Source of the DNA: Gnetum montanum
Taxonomy: Eukaryota > Streptophyta > Gnetopsida > Gnetales > Gnetaceae
Direction: 5' to 3'
DNA: 64,000 nucleotides
Assembly: GCA_015680685.1 (NCBI GenBank)
Contig: MNCI01014764.1
Location: 35,384-99,383, forward strand
Positions within the stretch are counted from its first letter, which is position 1. Each line of letters starts with the position of its first letter. A program made the translations under genes and the position numbers. The notes under the pieces are model-generated. The model was not told where the DNA came from and did not search any database. It saw nothing but the letters and a program-made list of their open reading frames with translations. This document shows positions 1-11,731 of this stretch, piece by piece.

Positions 1-322
1 TGCCTAAGAACCAAAATGACATACTCTACATCTTTATCTTTATGCATCATTATGAATTTTTTACTGCATTTTACTAAAGTCTCATTAATTCCCCTAAATT
101 CTCATGTTTTTCAACTAAAAACACATGATTTTGATCCTTTCAAGTTATTTTATCCATAGTTAAGAGACATCCTCTATTATGGAAACCCTTCGAAAGCTTT
201 GAAATACTCAAAATGCATGAAATTAGTGGAATTTCAAAGACAAATTGAGTAAGAATATTATTTTTAGGGTCTATGATATCATATCTACGACAATGTAGGA
301 TCTACGATGTTACATCTACAAC
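1..322. other. Left flank of element G, no gene seen
   Basis: AT-rich sequence with no credible coding frame. Bases 262-318 hold repeated GATATC and ATCTACGA words, like the U3 arrays of the F/H retrotransposon LTRs. It ends with ACAAC (318-322), the left target-site duplication of element G. By inference it belongs to the same older sequence that resumes at 17448, but its identity is not settled. Confidence 0.5.
318..322. repeat. Left target-site duplication of G (ACAAC)
   Basis: Identical to 17443-17447, the five bases just outside the right end of G. Confidence 0.75.
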
Positions 323-1703
323 TGAAAAACCACCAAAATTGCATGTTGTAACTTTATTTGCATTATAACCTTAACCCCATGAAACCTAAGGCTAAACTTT
401 ATTGTAAATGTGAAGATTGCAATCTAAGAGATGCAATTTCACATACTTTGGCTTTTGGGGCTGAAAAATGCCTCATAAGTAGTCAAATCCTCATCCCCTA
501 AGTGAAAAAAGCTATATCATGCCTATATTTGATCTTGGGGGGGTTAAAATGCCTTTTGGACTACTAAAATTGACATTTTAATGGGTTTTTTTGGAGGGTA
601 TAAATTTTACTACGCTGGAAACACTTGAGGGGGATGTAACACCACCCATGCCTATCGTGGGAGATATAACTCTTGCCTCCAATTATTACTTACATCTCCC
701 AACATTGCACCTTTCTCCTAGTGTTTCTCCAACATGGGTCCAACATGGATGTAGCGTGGGTCCAATGTTACTCCAGTGTGGATCCAACGTTGTTCTAGTG
801 GGATGTTATACCCCTAGCATGGGTGCCATATCCCAAGCATGGGTGTCATCCCCTAGTATTTCCCATGCACCTCAGCATGGCTCCTGCAAGTCCAATGTGG
901 GTAAAATTCCCATTTACTATTTTTAGTAAATGGAATGGTTTTGGTACCTTGGGGATATCAAAACTTACCATACCTAAACACTTGCAACACCTACACATAA
1001 TAGCCAATCTATTTAGGTAGAAAATTTGCAGCCAAATTTATGGCCAAAACCTTATGAAAAACAAGCTCAAACACCATGAAAGGGTTCCACATTTTTGAAA
1101 ATTCTACCACTTGAAAACATCGCTTTTGGAGTACTTTTCAATGTGGAACCCATAACTATTGTATTTTTTTTACCTCCCTGAGACTGTGTGTGGTCTTGCA
1201 CCAATGCTAAGCAACCTAGGCATTGAGACTTCCAACATGTATCTTCTTAGCAACCCAAAACCTCCACACATCTCAGCCCCTTGGACCACAAACATTGCAG
1301 ATCTAGTGAGGATTGCAACAAGGTTTCACATTTTTAGGAGTTATGGAGCATCTAGATTGTGGAGCTATAGATTCCAAGCACCCATCAAAGTGAGCCCCCT
1401 TGGCATCCTTAGGCATCCCTTGTACACATTTTTGGACCTCCTTTTATTTTATAATAAATCTTAAAGTTCAATTTTGTTGTGCAAGTTGAATTTATTTTCT
1501 ACATTTTTGTTCATTTATTTAATTAGATTTGCATTACATTTCTATTTTTCTACCCTTGTTTACATTTTTCAAGTCCCTAGGTGATCTGCTAGACTATCTA
1601 GGGCACCTTAGATCTCATTTTTTTAAGGCCCTTAGGATTAGAGGTTAAAGGTGTTTTGTTGGAATTTTTGGGTTTTTAGCAACCAAGATTTTCAATTGTT
1701 ATA
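323..1703 (+). repeat. 5' LTR of element G
   Basis: Aligns by eye along its whole length with 10033-10710 plus 16710-17442. The start is TG; the end is ...TTGTTATA, against ...CATTACA in the 3' copy, so the terminal CA has decayed to TA here. A TATAAATT box sits at 599-606. From about 640 to 910 it is filled with short degenerate words such as CATGGGTGT, CCAACATGG and CCAGTGTTG. An ATAATAAATC near 1450 could serve as a polyadenylation signal. Confidence 0.8.
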
Positions 1704-1708
1704 GTTTT

Positions 1709-1726
1709 CTAGTGCTAGAAGGAGGG
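1709..1726 (+). other. Primer binding site candidate of G
   Basis: CTAGTGCTAGAAGGAGGG begins five bases after the 5' LTR end. Similar GGCGCTAGAAGGAGGG-type sites are known downstream of LTRs in Tat-lineage plant Ty3/gypsy elements. Which tRNA primes it was not verified. Confidence 0.45.
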
Positions 1727-2277
1727 CCTTCACCCAAATTCTACATCCAAACTTGTTGCCTATGTACCAACATTGCTTGTAACATTGTGAAGAGAGGTGT
1801 ACTACCCCCACCCCCCTCTCACTCCTAGTGTTGGTGTTACCACCAAAACCCAATGTGGGTGTTTGAATTTTCGCAGAAAATTCACAATAATTGCTGGATT
1901 TTCTAAAGCCAACATGGGTGTATGTCATACACCCCTCAACATGGGTTTCATACCCCTAAACTACCCAAACCACATCCCACACACCCCCATCGCACCCCAC
2001 CACCCTCCCCCCTCCTTAAATTTTTTAGCAAAACCCACTTTTTTTCAAAAAGAACATTGTTTTGGCCAAGAGGGAGGAACTCCAATATAGTGCAAGTAGG
2101 TAAGATAATTTTTGGCACCTTACCCCGTTACCCCCATCTCTTTCCATTTATAGCAAGCTACACTATTGGGAAATCCAACTTCCTAAAAGTTTTACTAAAA
2201 ATAATAAAAAGTCAAAACAATATCTTTTGACAATGTCTTTTAGCTAATCAATCGTACTACCCCTTAACCTAATAAAC

Positions 2278-4257
2278 ATGGTATCTAGCTAAGATGAAGT
2301 TTTTGTTTATGACCCAAAAGACCCTATGGTCATAGAATGAAGGTAATCACTTAGGCAAAGAGGCAAAAACCTAAATTTCGTGATCATTAATGAGGAGTTT
2401 TACAACTTCCTTTGTGCCAAGATACAAGCTAGTCTCTTGATACCATGCTCCAAATCTAACGCTAAGCATCAATTCGAAATTATACATCAAGATGGAAAAG
2501 AATACATCCCATCCCCTTATAACCAAATCCCCCTCATAGAATTTTCTGCACAACTACTCATACAACTCATAGAGGTTGATAAGTTTAATGAGGAAATTAG
2601 CTTAGAGGATCCGTAAGAAGAGGAAGAGGGGTTTGAGGCCAAACAAGAGCTAGACACCTTTATTGAAAGTCTTTTCCAACCTTTGGCTCCCTGAACAACT
2701 ACACCTAACTCTACATCTCTTACCTCATCAATGGTACAAGTTCCTCAGCCCAACTCTCCACCCATGCATCCTACCATGTTTGGGTCCACACCCATCATCA
2801 CCACACACTAGACACAACTTGTGTCTCAATCCACCTTCTTATTCTTGTCAATGTTCTTTACAGCACAACCTCACTTCATTCACCTAGCCATGGTGATGTC
2901 TACCTTGCCATCTCCCTTTTTCATACCAATGGGACCCTCATTGGGGCCCCAAGAAATACAAGCTTCTCAAACACCCTTTGCTCCCTTCATACCATAAGTT
3001 CCAACTTAGACCCCTTTCTCCTTGTTTAGCCTACCTACAATGGTGGTCACCCAACCTTTGTCATCTGTATCAATACCCATCACATAGCCCCATGTCTCAC
3101 AACTTCTTTCTGAACCATCAACACAAGTACCATATCCTACAAGAATGTCCCAATGCTTGGATCAAGCCTTTCAAATGATCCAAGACCTTACCAAAGAGCT
3201 TCAAAAACTTAAGGTCAACATAACTTAGATATTCAAGGTTCTATATTTCTACCAAGATGATCCTATAAGCCCTATAGTGCCTCAAATAACCTTGCCCATG
3301 GGTTTGTCTATTCTAAACTTCACCAAATACAATGATGAATAGGATCCTAACACACATCTAGTCACCTTCCAATTTGAGTGCCTCTTTTTGCAAGCTTGGC
3401 CTCAAATGATACTAAGGATTTTTCCCATGTCTCTCAAGGGTAAGGCTCTAGATTGGTACTAAATCCTACCTAGAGGTTCCATCTCCTTCCTTGAAGTCTT
3501 AATAACCCAATTTGTCAACTGCTTCAGATACAACTTGAAGCCAGATGCCACATTAGAACAATTGATGAAGGTGAGGCAGGGGCCACTTGAACCAATCAAA
3601 AGGTTCATTCAAAGGTGGAACTCAATACTTAATGAGATCCCAAAGCCTATTGCTAAAACTCACCTCTTGGCCATCTACAAGGGAGTAGTAAATGACTATA
3701 TCAAGTTGAAGCTATATTACCTAGAACCCTAGATACTAAGACAAGCCTTCTCGCAAACTAACATCAAGGAAGCAACTGAGGCAAGCAACGATCTAACCTA
3801 CATGGCCTATAAAAATTAGCATGTGAGGAGGAATAAGGATAAACCCAAGTAAGAACATACAATTGTGGCCATAGTAGAGAAAGGCTCAAAACAAGGAGAG
3901 AGGCAAGAATGACCATCATGCAACACATCTTTTGACTCATCCCAACCATCCACTTTCTATGCTCCAAATCAACCAAGACCAAACTCTGGGCAGAAGGATA
4001 GGTTTAAGTACACTAGGTTGCCTATGAAGCCCTTTGAGCTTCTAGAATAGTTGGTTAAAGACAACCATATACAACATAAGCAACTATCTAAAGAATCTTG
4101 TAAGAGGCACAATCGTCTTTGTGACATAGCTAGAGATCCAACCGTAGCTACCAAAGAAAATCCAAAGCTACCAAGGTACTTTAGGTTGGATAGGTATTAT
4201 CATTATCATCAAATGGCTAGTCATGACATCAATTTTTTTCCTAGCATTAAAGGATGA
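2278..4257 (+). pseudogene. Element G gag, broken by stops
   Basis: One frame starts at ATG 2278 (M-V-S-S) and runs to 4257 with many in-frame stops. A recognisable Ty3/gypsy capsid (Retrotrans_gag) region lies at about 3280-3732. It includes the F-x-K-Y-N-D start, an LKGKALDWY stretch and an R-W-N-x-I motif near 3620. Near 4190-4240 the frame reads RYYHYHQMASHD, matching the place where Tat-type gag proteins carry a C-x2-H-x4-H-x4-C finger; the cysteines are gone here. The product would be a capsid protein binding the element RNA. The 5' part (2380-2616) is only loosely like known gag proteins. It is non-functional as it stands. Confidence 0.75.
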
Positions 4258-4371
4258 CCTTGAGAAGATGATAGACCATAGAGAGTTGGTGTTGAATGAG
4301 CCCAACTCTCCAAGAGCCAACAACAACTCCCATACCGTAGCCTCATTCACAAAAGCCAAATAGTCTAATTC

Positions 4372-4579
4372 TCCTAGAGAACCATTTGTCATTAGAGTAC
4401 CATCATAGCCCTAAAATACAAAGCCTAGAGAGCCATTTGTCATATGGGTACCACCTCCTCCAGCTCCTAAGAAGCCTTTCATCATATGTGTTCCCCTTTC
4501 AATGGCTTCAACATCACAACATAATCAACGAGTTATTAAGCTTCTAAAGCCTAGGGAACCATTTGTTATTTAGGTCCCT
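4372..4579 (+). repeat. Peptide-repeat linker in G, four copies of a PREPFVI-x-VP unit
   Basis: Four imperfect copies of DNA encoding (K)PREPFVI-x-VP lie at about 4372-4399, 4421-4450, 4468-4497 and 4548-4579. They are separated by Pro/Ser-rich spacers and lie between the capsid part and the protease, where Tat-type polyproteins have a variable linker. Function unknown. Confidence 0.6.
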
Positions 4580-4774
4580 TCACCTTCAATGAGTAAGCCT
4601 ATAACAACCCATGACCAAACCTCACCTATAGTGGCCCACAACTTAGAGGTTAGCAAGAAACCATTGCCATAATGGCTATGAAAACAACCTGTTGCCAAAC
4701 CAACAACAAAGCCTACTAAACGTGGCTGACAATAAAAGGCTTCAAAACAATCTACACCAAGATCAACTACATTC

Positions 4775-5577
4775 ATGGACAAGGGGCCCAAGGCATATGC
4801 ATTGAAAACTAAGCCACAAATTCTAGGAAGGATGGAGAAGGTTAGAATCACAAAGGCTGAAACATCATGTGCTAAGGAAAAGAACTTCCTTGGAATAATG
4901 GAGAAAGCCAAACAGTCATTAAAGCAAAAGAACACATCACCAAACTTGTACAACTTGATCATGACCTCTCCTACACATAAGAATGTGTTAGCTCAAGCGT
5001 TAACCTCTATCCCTGTGAGTAGAGACATGTCCATAAACAAAGAGTCAATGCACTTTATCATTGAGCAAACTTCACTTAGGGAAAATGGGCGTAAACCCAT
5101 GCGCAACTTCCAAAATAGTGAAGTGAAAATTGACTCTCAAAACAGAGAAGTGCTATTTGCTTCTCTCCTCATTACTATATATGTTGGTAGATTCAAGGTT
5201 CACTGTGTTCATGTGAATGATGGAGCAGCCACGAATGTGATACCATATTCCATTGTTGACAAGTTAGGCTTAATCAAGAATATCCAAGAAACTACAACCT
5301 CAGCACTTAAGTCATTTGATGGATCACGAGTAGCGGTGCGAGGTTCTATCACCTTGGATTTCATAGCCAGGGAATAGTTTCCTACATCTGTCAACTTCCT
5401 AGTGGTTGAAGAGACACATGGGTTTAACTTGATCCTAAAGAGACCATGGTTGGCTAAGCTTCATGCAGTTTCATCCCCTATACATCAAGAGATTCACTTG
5501 CCCTATGAGGAAGGAAAAATTGTGATCTTTGGAGATAATGTGTCGTTACCTTCAGATAATTATTTTAGCATTGATTG
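4775..5577 (+). pseudogene. Element G retroviral-type aspartic protease region, broken
   Basis: The frame is shifted relative to gag. It is open from 4775 to 5377 apart from its ends, then continues past a stop to 5577. The active-site region near 5210-5235 reads V-N-D-G-A-A-T-N-V, where Ty3/gypsy proteases have D-S/T-G or D-G-G; the Asp (5219-5221) is kept. About 70 residues on, the read-through sequence gives LILKRPWL followed by KLHAVSS and IHQEI. This is the plant Ty3/gypsy protease C-terminal signature (L-G-R-P-W...A-V-P-S...H-Q). It normally releases gag and pol products from the polyprotein. No reverse transcriptase follows, so the unit is truncated or non-autonomous. Confidence 0.75.
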
Positions 5578-5935
5578 AGGTTCAAAGGTAGAGTTTCAAG
5601 AGGAGACATCTAAAGCTCAAGCTGGGGCCAAAATCGACAAAACCAACAATAACAACAATGAAGCTAAAGTCATCAAACGCGATCAACCAAAACACCTATT
5701 ATTTTCCATGTCAAACAAGCAACATTTTGAGTGTGATGGTGACTTACCAAAGGCCAAACAACAAGTGCATTGTAAATATATTATCCCTTCTTTTGCTAAC
5801 AAAAGCTTGTTCACCTTTGCAACCTTATACCATGTTTCATGGTTTGTTTTATCCCTATACGTCCTTTTGACGTTATTCCATACTTGCTAGGCAGGTATGG
5901 ACCATGGCTCACCAAGGCCTAAAATTGGCAACATC
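5578..5935 (+). pseudogene. Element G post-protease tail, degenerate
   Basis: Two overlapping frames (5658-5870 and 5708-5890) keep a protein-like composition after the protease but resemble no pol domain I know. The segment ends in ACCATGGCTCACCAAGGCC (from about 5900), which recurs near 8128 on the far side of the inserted gene-fragment segment. Probably remnant linker of G. Confidence 0.4.
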
Positions 5936-6240
5936 GTTGGCATCGTTTGCAAGTTTTACCTATATGCATATACCCTAATTTACAATTGTTATTACATCAC
6001 ATTTTATTTATCATTTTTATTTTTTTAGCCTTGCTACATTTACCATTTATATTTATAACATATAAAAAAAATTAAAATCAACAAATAGCCAGTCACATTG
6101 TGTGATAGGGATGTAGCAATAGCCATAATTGCTCAATGCAACAAGATGACAATGAGTAATACAATCTCTAAAATATTAATGACTCAAAGTAATGACATCC
6201 ACAATGTGGCAAAAAAACAATATAGCCAAAGCGACCACGC

Positions 6241-6696
6241 ATGAAACTACATTTTGCAACCCAAAATATGTTGAACACTGATCCGAATAATACAACTATA
6301 TTTGTTGGTGGTTTGGATCCTTCTGTTACGGATGAAACTTTGAGACAAGTTTTTGGCCAGTACGGAGAGCTTATGCATGTAAAAGTTCCAGATGCGGTTT
6401 TGTTCAGTTCAGCTGAAGGACGTGTGCTGAGGAAGTGTTGCAGCAACTCCATGGCAGTGTACTTGACCAACAAGGTATTCGGCTATCTTGGGGTTGAAGT
6501 CCTACAAATAAACAACATGTGGGTGGGTGGGTGCAACCTCAGCAGCCAGATCTCAGTCAACGGAATAGAGGATACTATCCTTATGGTCAGGGGTATGAAG
6601 GAGCTTATCCCTGTCCACCACAGTCACAAGACCCAACCATGCATAGTTATGCACCATATGCAGCATACGGAAACCACCAACAAGAAGTCAATTAGA
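6241..6696 (+). pseudogene. RBP45/RBP47-type RNA-binding protein, processed-looking pseudogene fragment
   Basis: The first 50 codons read DPNNTTIFVGGLDPSVTDETL... up to HVKVP near 6390. This is the start of the third RRM of plant RBP45/47 (poly(U)/poly(A)-binding nuclear) proteins, with RNP2 (IFVGGL) intact. About ten bases are then missing and the reading moves to another frame. There RCGFVQF (RNP1), AEEVLQQLHG, IRLSWG and a Tyr/Gly/Pro-rich tail (YYPYGQGYEG...MHSYAPYAAYG) follow, ending at a stop near 6694-6696. Stop codons also interrupt this frame. RRM3 and the tail run on without an intron, and UTR-like sequence follows to about 6940, where a short A run begins. This suggests a retrocopy or captured fragment. 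RRM1 and RRM2 are absent. Confidence 0.85.
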
Positions 6697-6979
6697 TGAT
6701 GCATACACATATATATTATTCTTAGCTTGCATTTTATATTGATGCACCACTTGGGTGGATGCTTTTGTGTTCTGTGAGGTCTCTGTATGATTTAATGCTG
6801 AATTAATTGGAGAATAGCTTAGATGCATAGTGATGTCGAATTTTATCTGTTACATGATATTTTAACGTTTCTATATTGTGATTTTCCATGTCTGTGTCTG
6901 TACTGACAAATGAATATGGTTTTAGAATGCAAAATGGAAATATGGTAAAAAAACAGAGAGGGATATTTTACCTTCCAAG

Positions 6980-7480
6980 ACGGTGGCAGGCCACGAATAA
7001 GAGTGGTTGGCCTGCATGGTCAAGCTACGATAGATCTAGCTAGCAGGCCGTGCATCCCTCTTGTGGCCTTCGGCAGGCAGCCTGGTGGCCTTGCCATCCT
7101 CCACCATCCTGCTAATTCTGTCACGGAAAACCTTCTTTCATGGCTGGAAGGTCGTATCTTGGCGGACCGGAAAACTCGGTGGGTTGTGCTAAAAATTTCG
7201 TGGGCAATAGCGATACCACCCACGGCCGCACCCCAGACCTCAGCGGCGACTTCGGCAGCGACTCCGTCCAAAGTCGGACTCCGATTGAAAGTCCTGCGGC
7301 CTCAACCACGACTACGCCACGGGCGCCGATGCTGACGTTCCCCAAGACAGTGGAGGTCCCCAGTTCAGGTCTGGTCACTCCCCCCACTGCTCAACATGGC
7401 AATGGCAGAGCCGGGTCTGTATAGATCGGCTTCAGAATGTCTCTGTTGGCGTTGGTGGCAACTTGAAATGCACTTTGCCG
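6980..7480. other. GC-rich island with possible captured exon, origin unknown
   Basis: Clearly richer in G and C than everything around it. The longest frame (7140-7424, +) would give a 94-residue Ser/Thr/Pro-rich protein with an SPAAST-TTTP-RAP stretch. Frames on both strands are open, so the coding strand is uncertain and no family was recognised. An 8-base perfect inverted repeat (GCAGGCCA 6986-6993, TGGCCTGC 7008-7015) lies at its left edge. It may be a host-gene fragment carried with the RBP45/47 copy. Confidence 0.4.
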
Positions 7481-7521
7481 GCGATTTTTGCCTCCTATTT
7501 TAGGGCATCGTCGCACACACG

Positions 7522-7523
<2 letters not shown>

Positions 7524-7555
<32 letters not shown>
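7524..7555. repeat. (AT)n microsatellite
   Basis: About 16 uninterrupted AT units directly after the GC-rich island. Confidence 0.95.
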
Positions 7556-7557
<2 letters not shown>

Positions 7558-8192
7558 TTGTTTAAGAACTTTATATGTGTACATTACTATTGGGGATTAT
7601 GATGTTCATTACCTGGGAACCTTTGGTGCATCCTAGTTTCTGCCTTTGGAATGGGCAGCGCTCTCTATAGTTGTAGTAGAGCTTCCTCTAATTTTGAGTA
7701 AAGGTTTTATGGCTCCTAAAATTTGTATCATTAATACCAATATTTGCATGAGAATATTTCTCTTCGTAAGCAAATTCATCCTTCATCTTCTCCTATTATC
7801 AATTCATACCTTAAATTCTTAGGTACGGCTAAAGTTGGGGCATACTAGTTGCACGAAGTGCCTTGTGTTGTGATTGGTGCTTTTTTAAAACTAAATTCAT
7901 TTTTTGGATAACAATACATACATGCATACATATATATATAATCTCATTAAGTATGTATTAAATTTAATACCACTTGACCATGCTCTCCTTAGTTGGCCAT
8001 GTTTTAAATAGTCTTAACTTTAAGCCTCACCTTGCCTTTACCTTTGTTACAATCAAATTTTACCTTCTTTTACCAAGTTTCACCTTGTCTTGCCTCGTAG
8101 TAACCTTGCCAGTGAAATAGGCCCCTACCATGGCTCACTAAGGCCTAAAACTGGCAACCTTATGGCCCGCCAAGGCCTAAAACTAGTAAAAT

Positions 8193-10032
8193 GTGACCTT
8201 GTTTGACTACATTCTTCCATCACTTGGTATTGCTTAGACCTTGGTTAACTTGATTTAACATTAATTAATGTCACTTGCATCAATAAAGCCTTATTTTACT
8301 ATGTTTGATACCATTTTATGCGGTATTAATCATCATTTCGCCTTCATTTGGCTCCATTCCACATCGTTTAGCCTTTATTTCACACTCTTTGCTCTAACTT
8401 ACCTCTTATAGCCTTTGTTAACCATGATTGAATCATGTTTTTCCTTTGCTCTAATGTGCTTTGACTCATATATGCATTATTATTAATATATTTTACATTA
8501 TTTTTACATTATTTAACGATTTTATTACACAAGTGCCACTTGATGTGCTTATTTTGCCATGCAGGAATGAGCTAGAAGGATGAGGAAGCAAACTCGACTA
8601 GTCTTAAAAGACTTAGTAAACCCCTCTCGTGATGTTGTTAAGCCAAATTGATCTTACGTACTCAAGCCTTAAGCCTAAAATCATTCTGCTATAAATCCAT
8701 AACACCCTAAAGTAGCCTGATGACCATTAACCTTGAAGCTAGAAACATCACAAAGGATCCCTTGGTCAAAGTTCCCATCTAGGACTATGATGGTGAGGAG
8801 AAAACACATAGGACCAAGTTCCTCATCAAAACTTAAGTTTGATCATGACACCATCAAGCCCTTGTTATGTAACATTAAAGCCATCACATAGCCTTGATTA
8901 CATCTAACACTAACATGTTTGCTTGTAGTATTATTTACCATTGTTGACAAGTTGGAACAAATGACTACTGTTGATAACTTTGATGGCCTACAACAAGTGA
9001 GCCTTTGTGCTCTATCTCTCTCTCCTTATTTAGTACAATGAATGAACTACAAAACTTTGTAAATCTAATGCACATTACATAGACTTCCCTATGCTATAAC
9101 GATGGTAACTTGTTGTGGTCTGGTTTGTTGGTTGTCTCTTGTAGACCTATGCATTACTTTGTAACAACATCTTTTCTTGGTCTGGTTTTCTTATCCTCTT
9201 GGAGTTATGCTTGTAGGGTGAAGCCTAGAGCCATCGCAAAGGTGCAACTCATTCTGATAGCAAGTCATCACATGACCTCAAAGTGCAAGATTTAGAGAGT
9301 TTGACCTGTTGTACCAAGAGTGCTTGTTTCACCTCATTCCCATCACCATTTCTTGAACCCAATCCTATAGCTTGATAATGACCTTCCTCACCCTTAAATA
9401 ACAATGTTGACCTATGTTCGACATCTAGGCATTGTGGCCATATGACATCTCCTTCGTCATGATCCACCATTAAGACCATTGAATGCAACATATCTCATTC
9501 AATGAGAAAACCAAATCGAACTGGCCTTGGCAAAGAAACCCAATGAAGGTTTCACCCAACAAAAAAACAAAATAATGGAAAAAAATTGCCAAGAAGTAGG
9601 AATGACCAATGAAGATCAAAAGCCCAGACTAATGGCTCTGAACATGCAATGGGAGGAGCCTGATGGCCAAACAAAACTTGGAGTAAGATGTTGGATCCTC
9701 AAATGCATATTCCAAGTAACCAACATTTAAAAATACAAAGTGCAAGAGGCCTATTGATTGACCAACATGTCAGTGTCACACTATAGCCATGATGTCAACT
9801 TTGGAACTTATTGTTAATCCTCATGACCATTTTCTTATAGCCAAATACTACCTCTACCCTTTGTCACCTCATCATAGCCTTATCCCATCATCACAAGCAC
9901 TCTTTAGCATGGTTCAACATGACTAAATCAAGAAAAGAAAGGGAATGTTGATGATGGACTTATGATGGTATTTTGTATTCTTTGTTGGTGCCTCTTGGGT
10001 CAATCCTCTAGACACCAATAAATAGGGGCCAA
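8193..10032. other. Element G interior, nothing recognised
   Basis: Low-complexity AT-rich sequence with only short open frames (for example 9110-9295 and 9527-9730, +). None shows a reverse transcriptase, RNase H or integrase motif. It ends with AATAGGGGCCAA directly before the 3' LTR of G, a plausible polypurine tract. Confidence 0.4.
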
Positions 10033-10710
10033 TGAAACACCATCAAAATTGCATGTTGTAACATTATTTGCATTATAACTTTCACCCCATGAAACCTAAG
10101 GCTAAACTTCATTGTAAATATGAAGATTGCAACCCAAGAGATGCAATATCACATACTTTAACTTTTGGGTTTGAAAAATGCCTCATAAGTAATCAAAGCC
10201 TCATCCCCCAGGTGAAAAAAGCCATATCATGGCTAAATTTGGGCTTGGGAGGGTTAAAATACCTTTTGGACTACCAAAATTGGCATTTTGATGGGTTTTG
10301 TGGGGGGTATAACTTTCACTACGCTCGAAACGCTTAACAGTGATGTAACATCATCCATGCCTAGTGTGGGGGATATAACTCTTGTCGCCCAATGTTCCTT
10401 ACACCCCCTAGTGCTACATCTTCCTCATAGGATGGGTCCAACATTGCTCTAGCATGCATTTAGCATTGCTCCAGTGTTGGTCTAGCATTGTTCCAATGTG
10501 GATCCAATGTTGCTCCAACATGGGTGTTATACTCCCATCGTGGGTGCCATACACCTAGCATGGGTGTCATCCCCAAGTGTTGCCCATTCACCTCAGCATG
10601 GCTCTTGTAGGCCTAGCGTTGTTATTAGAAGGCCTAGCATGGGTAAAATTCTCCTTTAATATTTTTAGTAAATAGAATGGTTTTGGTAACTTGGGGGTAT
10701 CAAAACTTAC
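10033..10710 (+). repeat. 3' LTR of G, left part
   Basis: Matches 323 to about 968 of the 5' LTR, including the CATGGGTGT-type word array. Interrupted after CTTAC (10706-10710) by element A. Confidence 0.8.
10706..10710. repeat. Left target-site duplication of A (CTTAC)
   Basis: Identical to 16705-16709. The uninterrupted G 5' LTR has a single CTTAC at the matching place (near 966), which independently confirms the insertion. Confidence 0.9.
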
Positions 10711-11589
10711 TGATGAAGCGCTAAGCAATCAATGCATCAACTAGGCCGCATATACAGGGCCCTGTATACATAGTTGTGTCAATGCGGCCCCGTCGACGCA
10801 TCCCTCCATGCATCGATGTGGCCCCGTTTACGCAAAGCCTATTTTAGCCTATAAATAAGTTGCCCTCCACCACACCTAGGTATCTTTCTAGTAGTTGTAG
10901 CAAAGCCCTTGCATTTTGTTTCTATAGGAGTTAGACTATTTTCCCAAGTTCATGCCTGCAGCGTGATGCTTGTAATTGTACAACACCTTTATTCGAGTGT
11001 GATGTACTTGGATGCGCACATGACCAGAAATAAAGATCGAGATTACTTCATCATTGTAGCATTCACTTAGTTTTAATTGTTATTGTTATTTATTATTGTT
11101 ATTTATTGTTTTCTTAGTTAATATTTCTTTATCATCATTTACTATTCCTATTGTTAAATGTGGTATGAGTACAAATTAATCACGAGCATTTAAGTGTGTA
11201 CTTGGTAACCCAGCAGCATACTTAGGATCTACACTTGGTAATCCCAATAGTAGTCGTGCACAAGGTCCAAGATGTATACAGATGATTAAGGAATGGATGC
11301 TTCATTTTCTTCATTTCCAAGACTTCATTTCCTATTGCTCATTAGTTTAATCAAGATTATGTTCCATTGTCTCTAGGAGTAGCACTAGTTTAGGATCACA
11401 TCATACGCCTCACTCTGGACTAAACCATACGTGACAAAGAAAATACTAGTCTAGGTGGGAAGACAGTGAACTACAATCAATGTGTAACTATCTAGATACC
11501 ATAACTAGCCTATCCACGGAGCTCGACCAGATCGTGCATGAACGCTTGTATTCATATGGTTGAGTGTAGGGGTACCTTGCTGCTCATCA
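10711..11589 (+). repeat. 5' LTR of A
   Basis: Starts TGATGAAG and ends GCTGCTCATCA. U3 has palindromic words (GGGCCC, GTATAC, GTCGAC, ATGCAT) and repeated GGCCCCGT...ACGC units. R carries CTTTATTCGAG (about 10989) and AATAAAGATC (about 11030). U5 ends with GTAGGGGTACCT as in B, C and D. Confidence 0.9.
10850..10857 (+). promoter_or_regulatory. TATA box in A 5' LTR
   Basis: TATAAATA about 130 bases before the CTTTATTCGAG of R. The same box is found in the 3' LTR (15933-15940) and at the same place in LTRs of B, C, D, F and the solo LTR. Confidence 0.65.
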
Positions 11590-11608
11590 TTGGCACCTTT
11601 GCCAAGGA
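11590..11608 (+). other. Primer binding site of A (tRNA-Asp-like)
   Basis: TTGGCACCTTTGCCAAGGA directly follows the LTR. It is a mutated match to the TGGCGCCGTTGCCGGGGA site that is complementary to the 3' end of plant tRNA-Asp and is typical of Athila elements. Confidence 0.65.
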
Positions 11609-11731
11609 TGGTGCTAGTTATCTAGATTAGTTATATCATACAAGATTGCTGTAACAAGTATTAATGATATATCCTTTAGAAAAGAAATTTAATTTAATTT
11701 AATTTATTTAAGTCACACATGGTTCACAAAA

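Larger units (their letters stand above)
5900..8166. repeat. 32-base repeat bracketing a gene-fragment segment
   Basis: A unit of about 32 bases (ATGGCTCACYAAGGCCTAAAAY...) occurs once near 5903-5933. It occurs twice in tandem at about 8129-8160 and 8161-8192, the second copy diverged (GGCCCGCCAAGGCC). The 2.2 kb between holds the RBP45/47 pseudogene, the GC-rich fragment and an (AT)n tract. The repeat may mark where this segment entered G, or may be an older tandem repeat. Confidence 0.5.

Noticed and set aside
2278-2290. ATGGTATCTAGC as an initiator-Met primer site of G
   Set aside because: It is in frame with the gag text and is better explained as the gag start (M-V-S-S). The LTR comparison puts the LTR end at 1703, with another primer-like site right after it.
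6168-6473. Minus ORF across the RBP45/47 copy
   Set aside because: Antisense of the RRM3 coding text; the plus strand has the RNP motifs.
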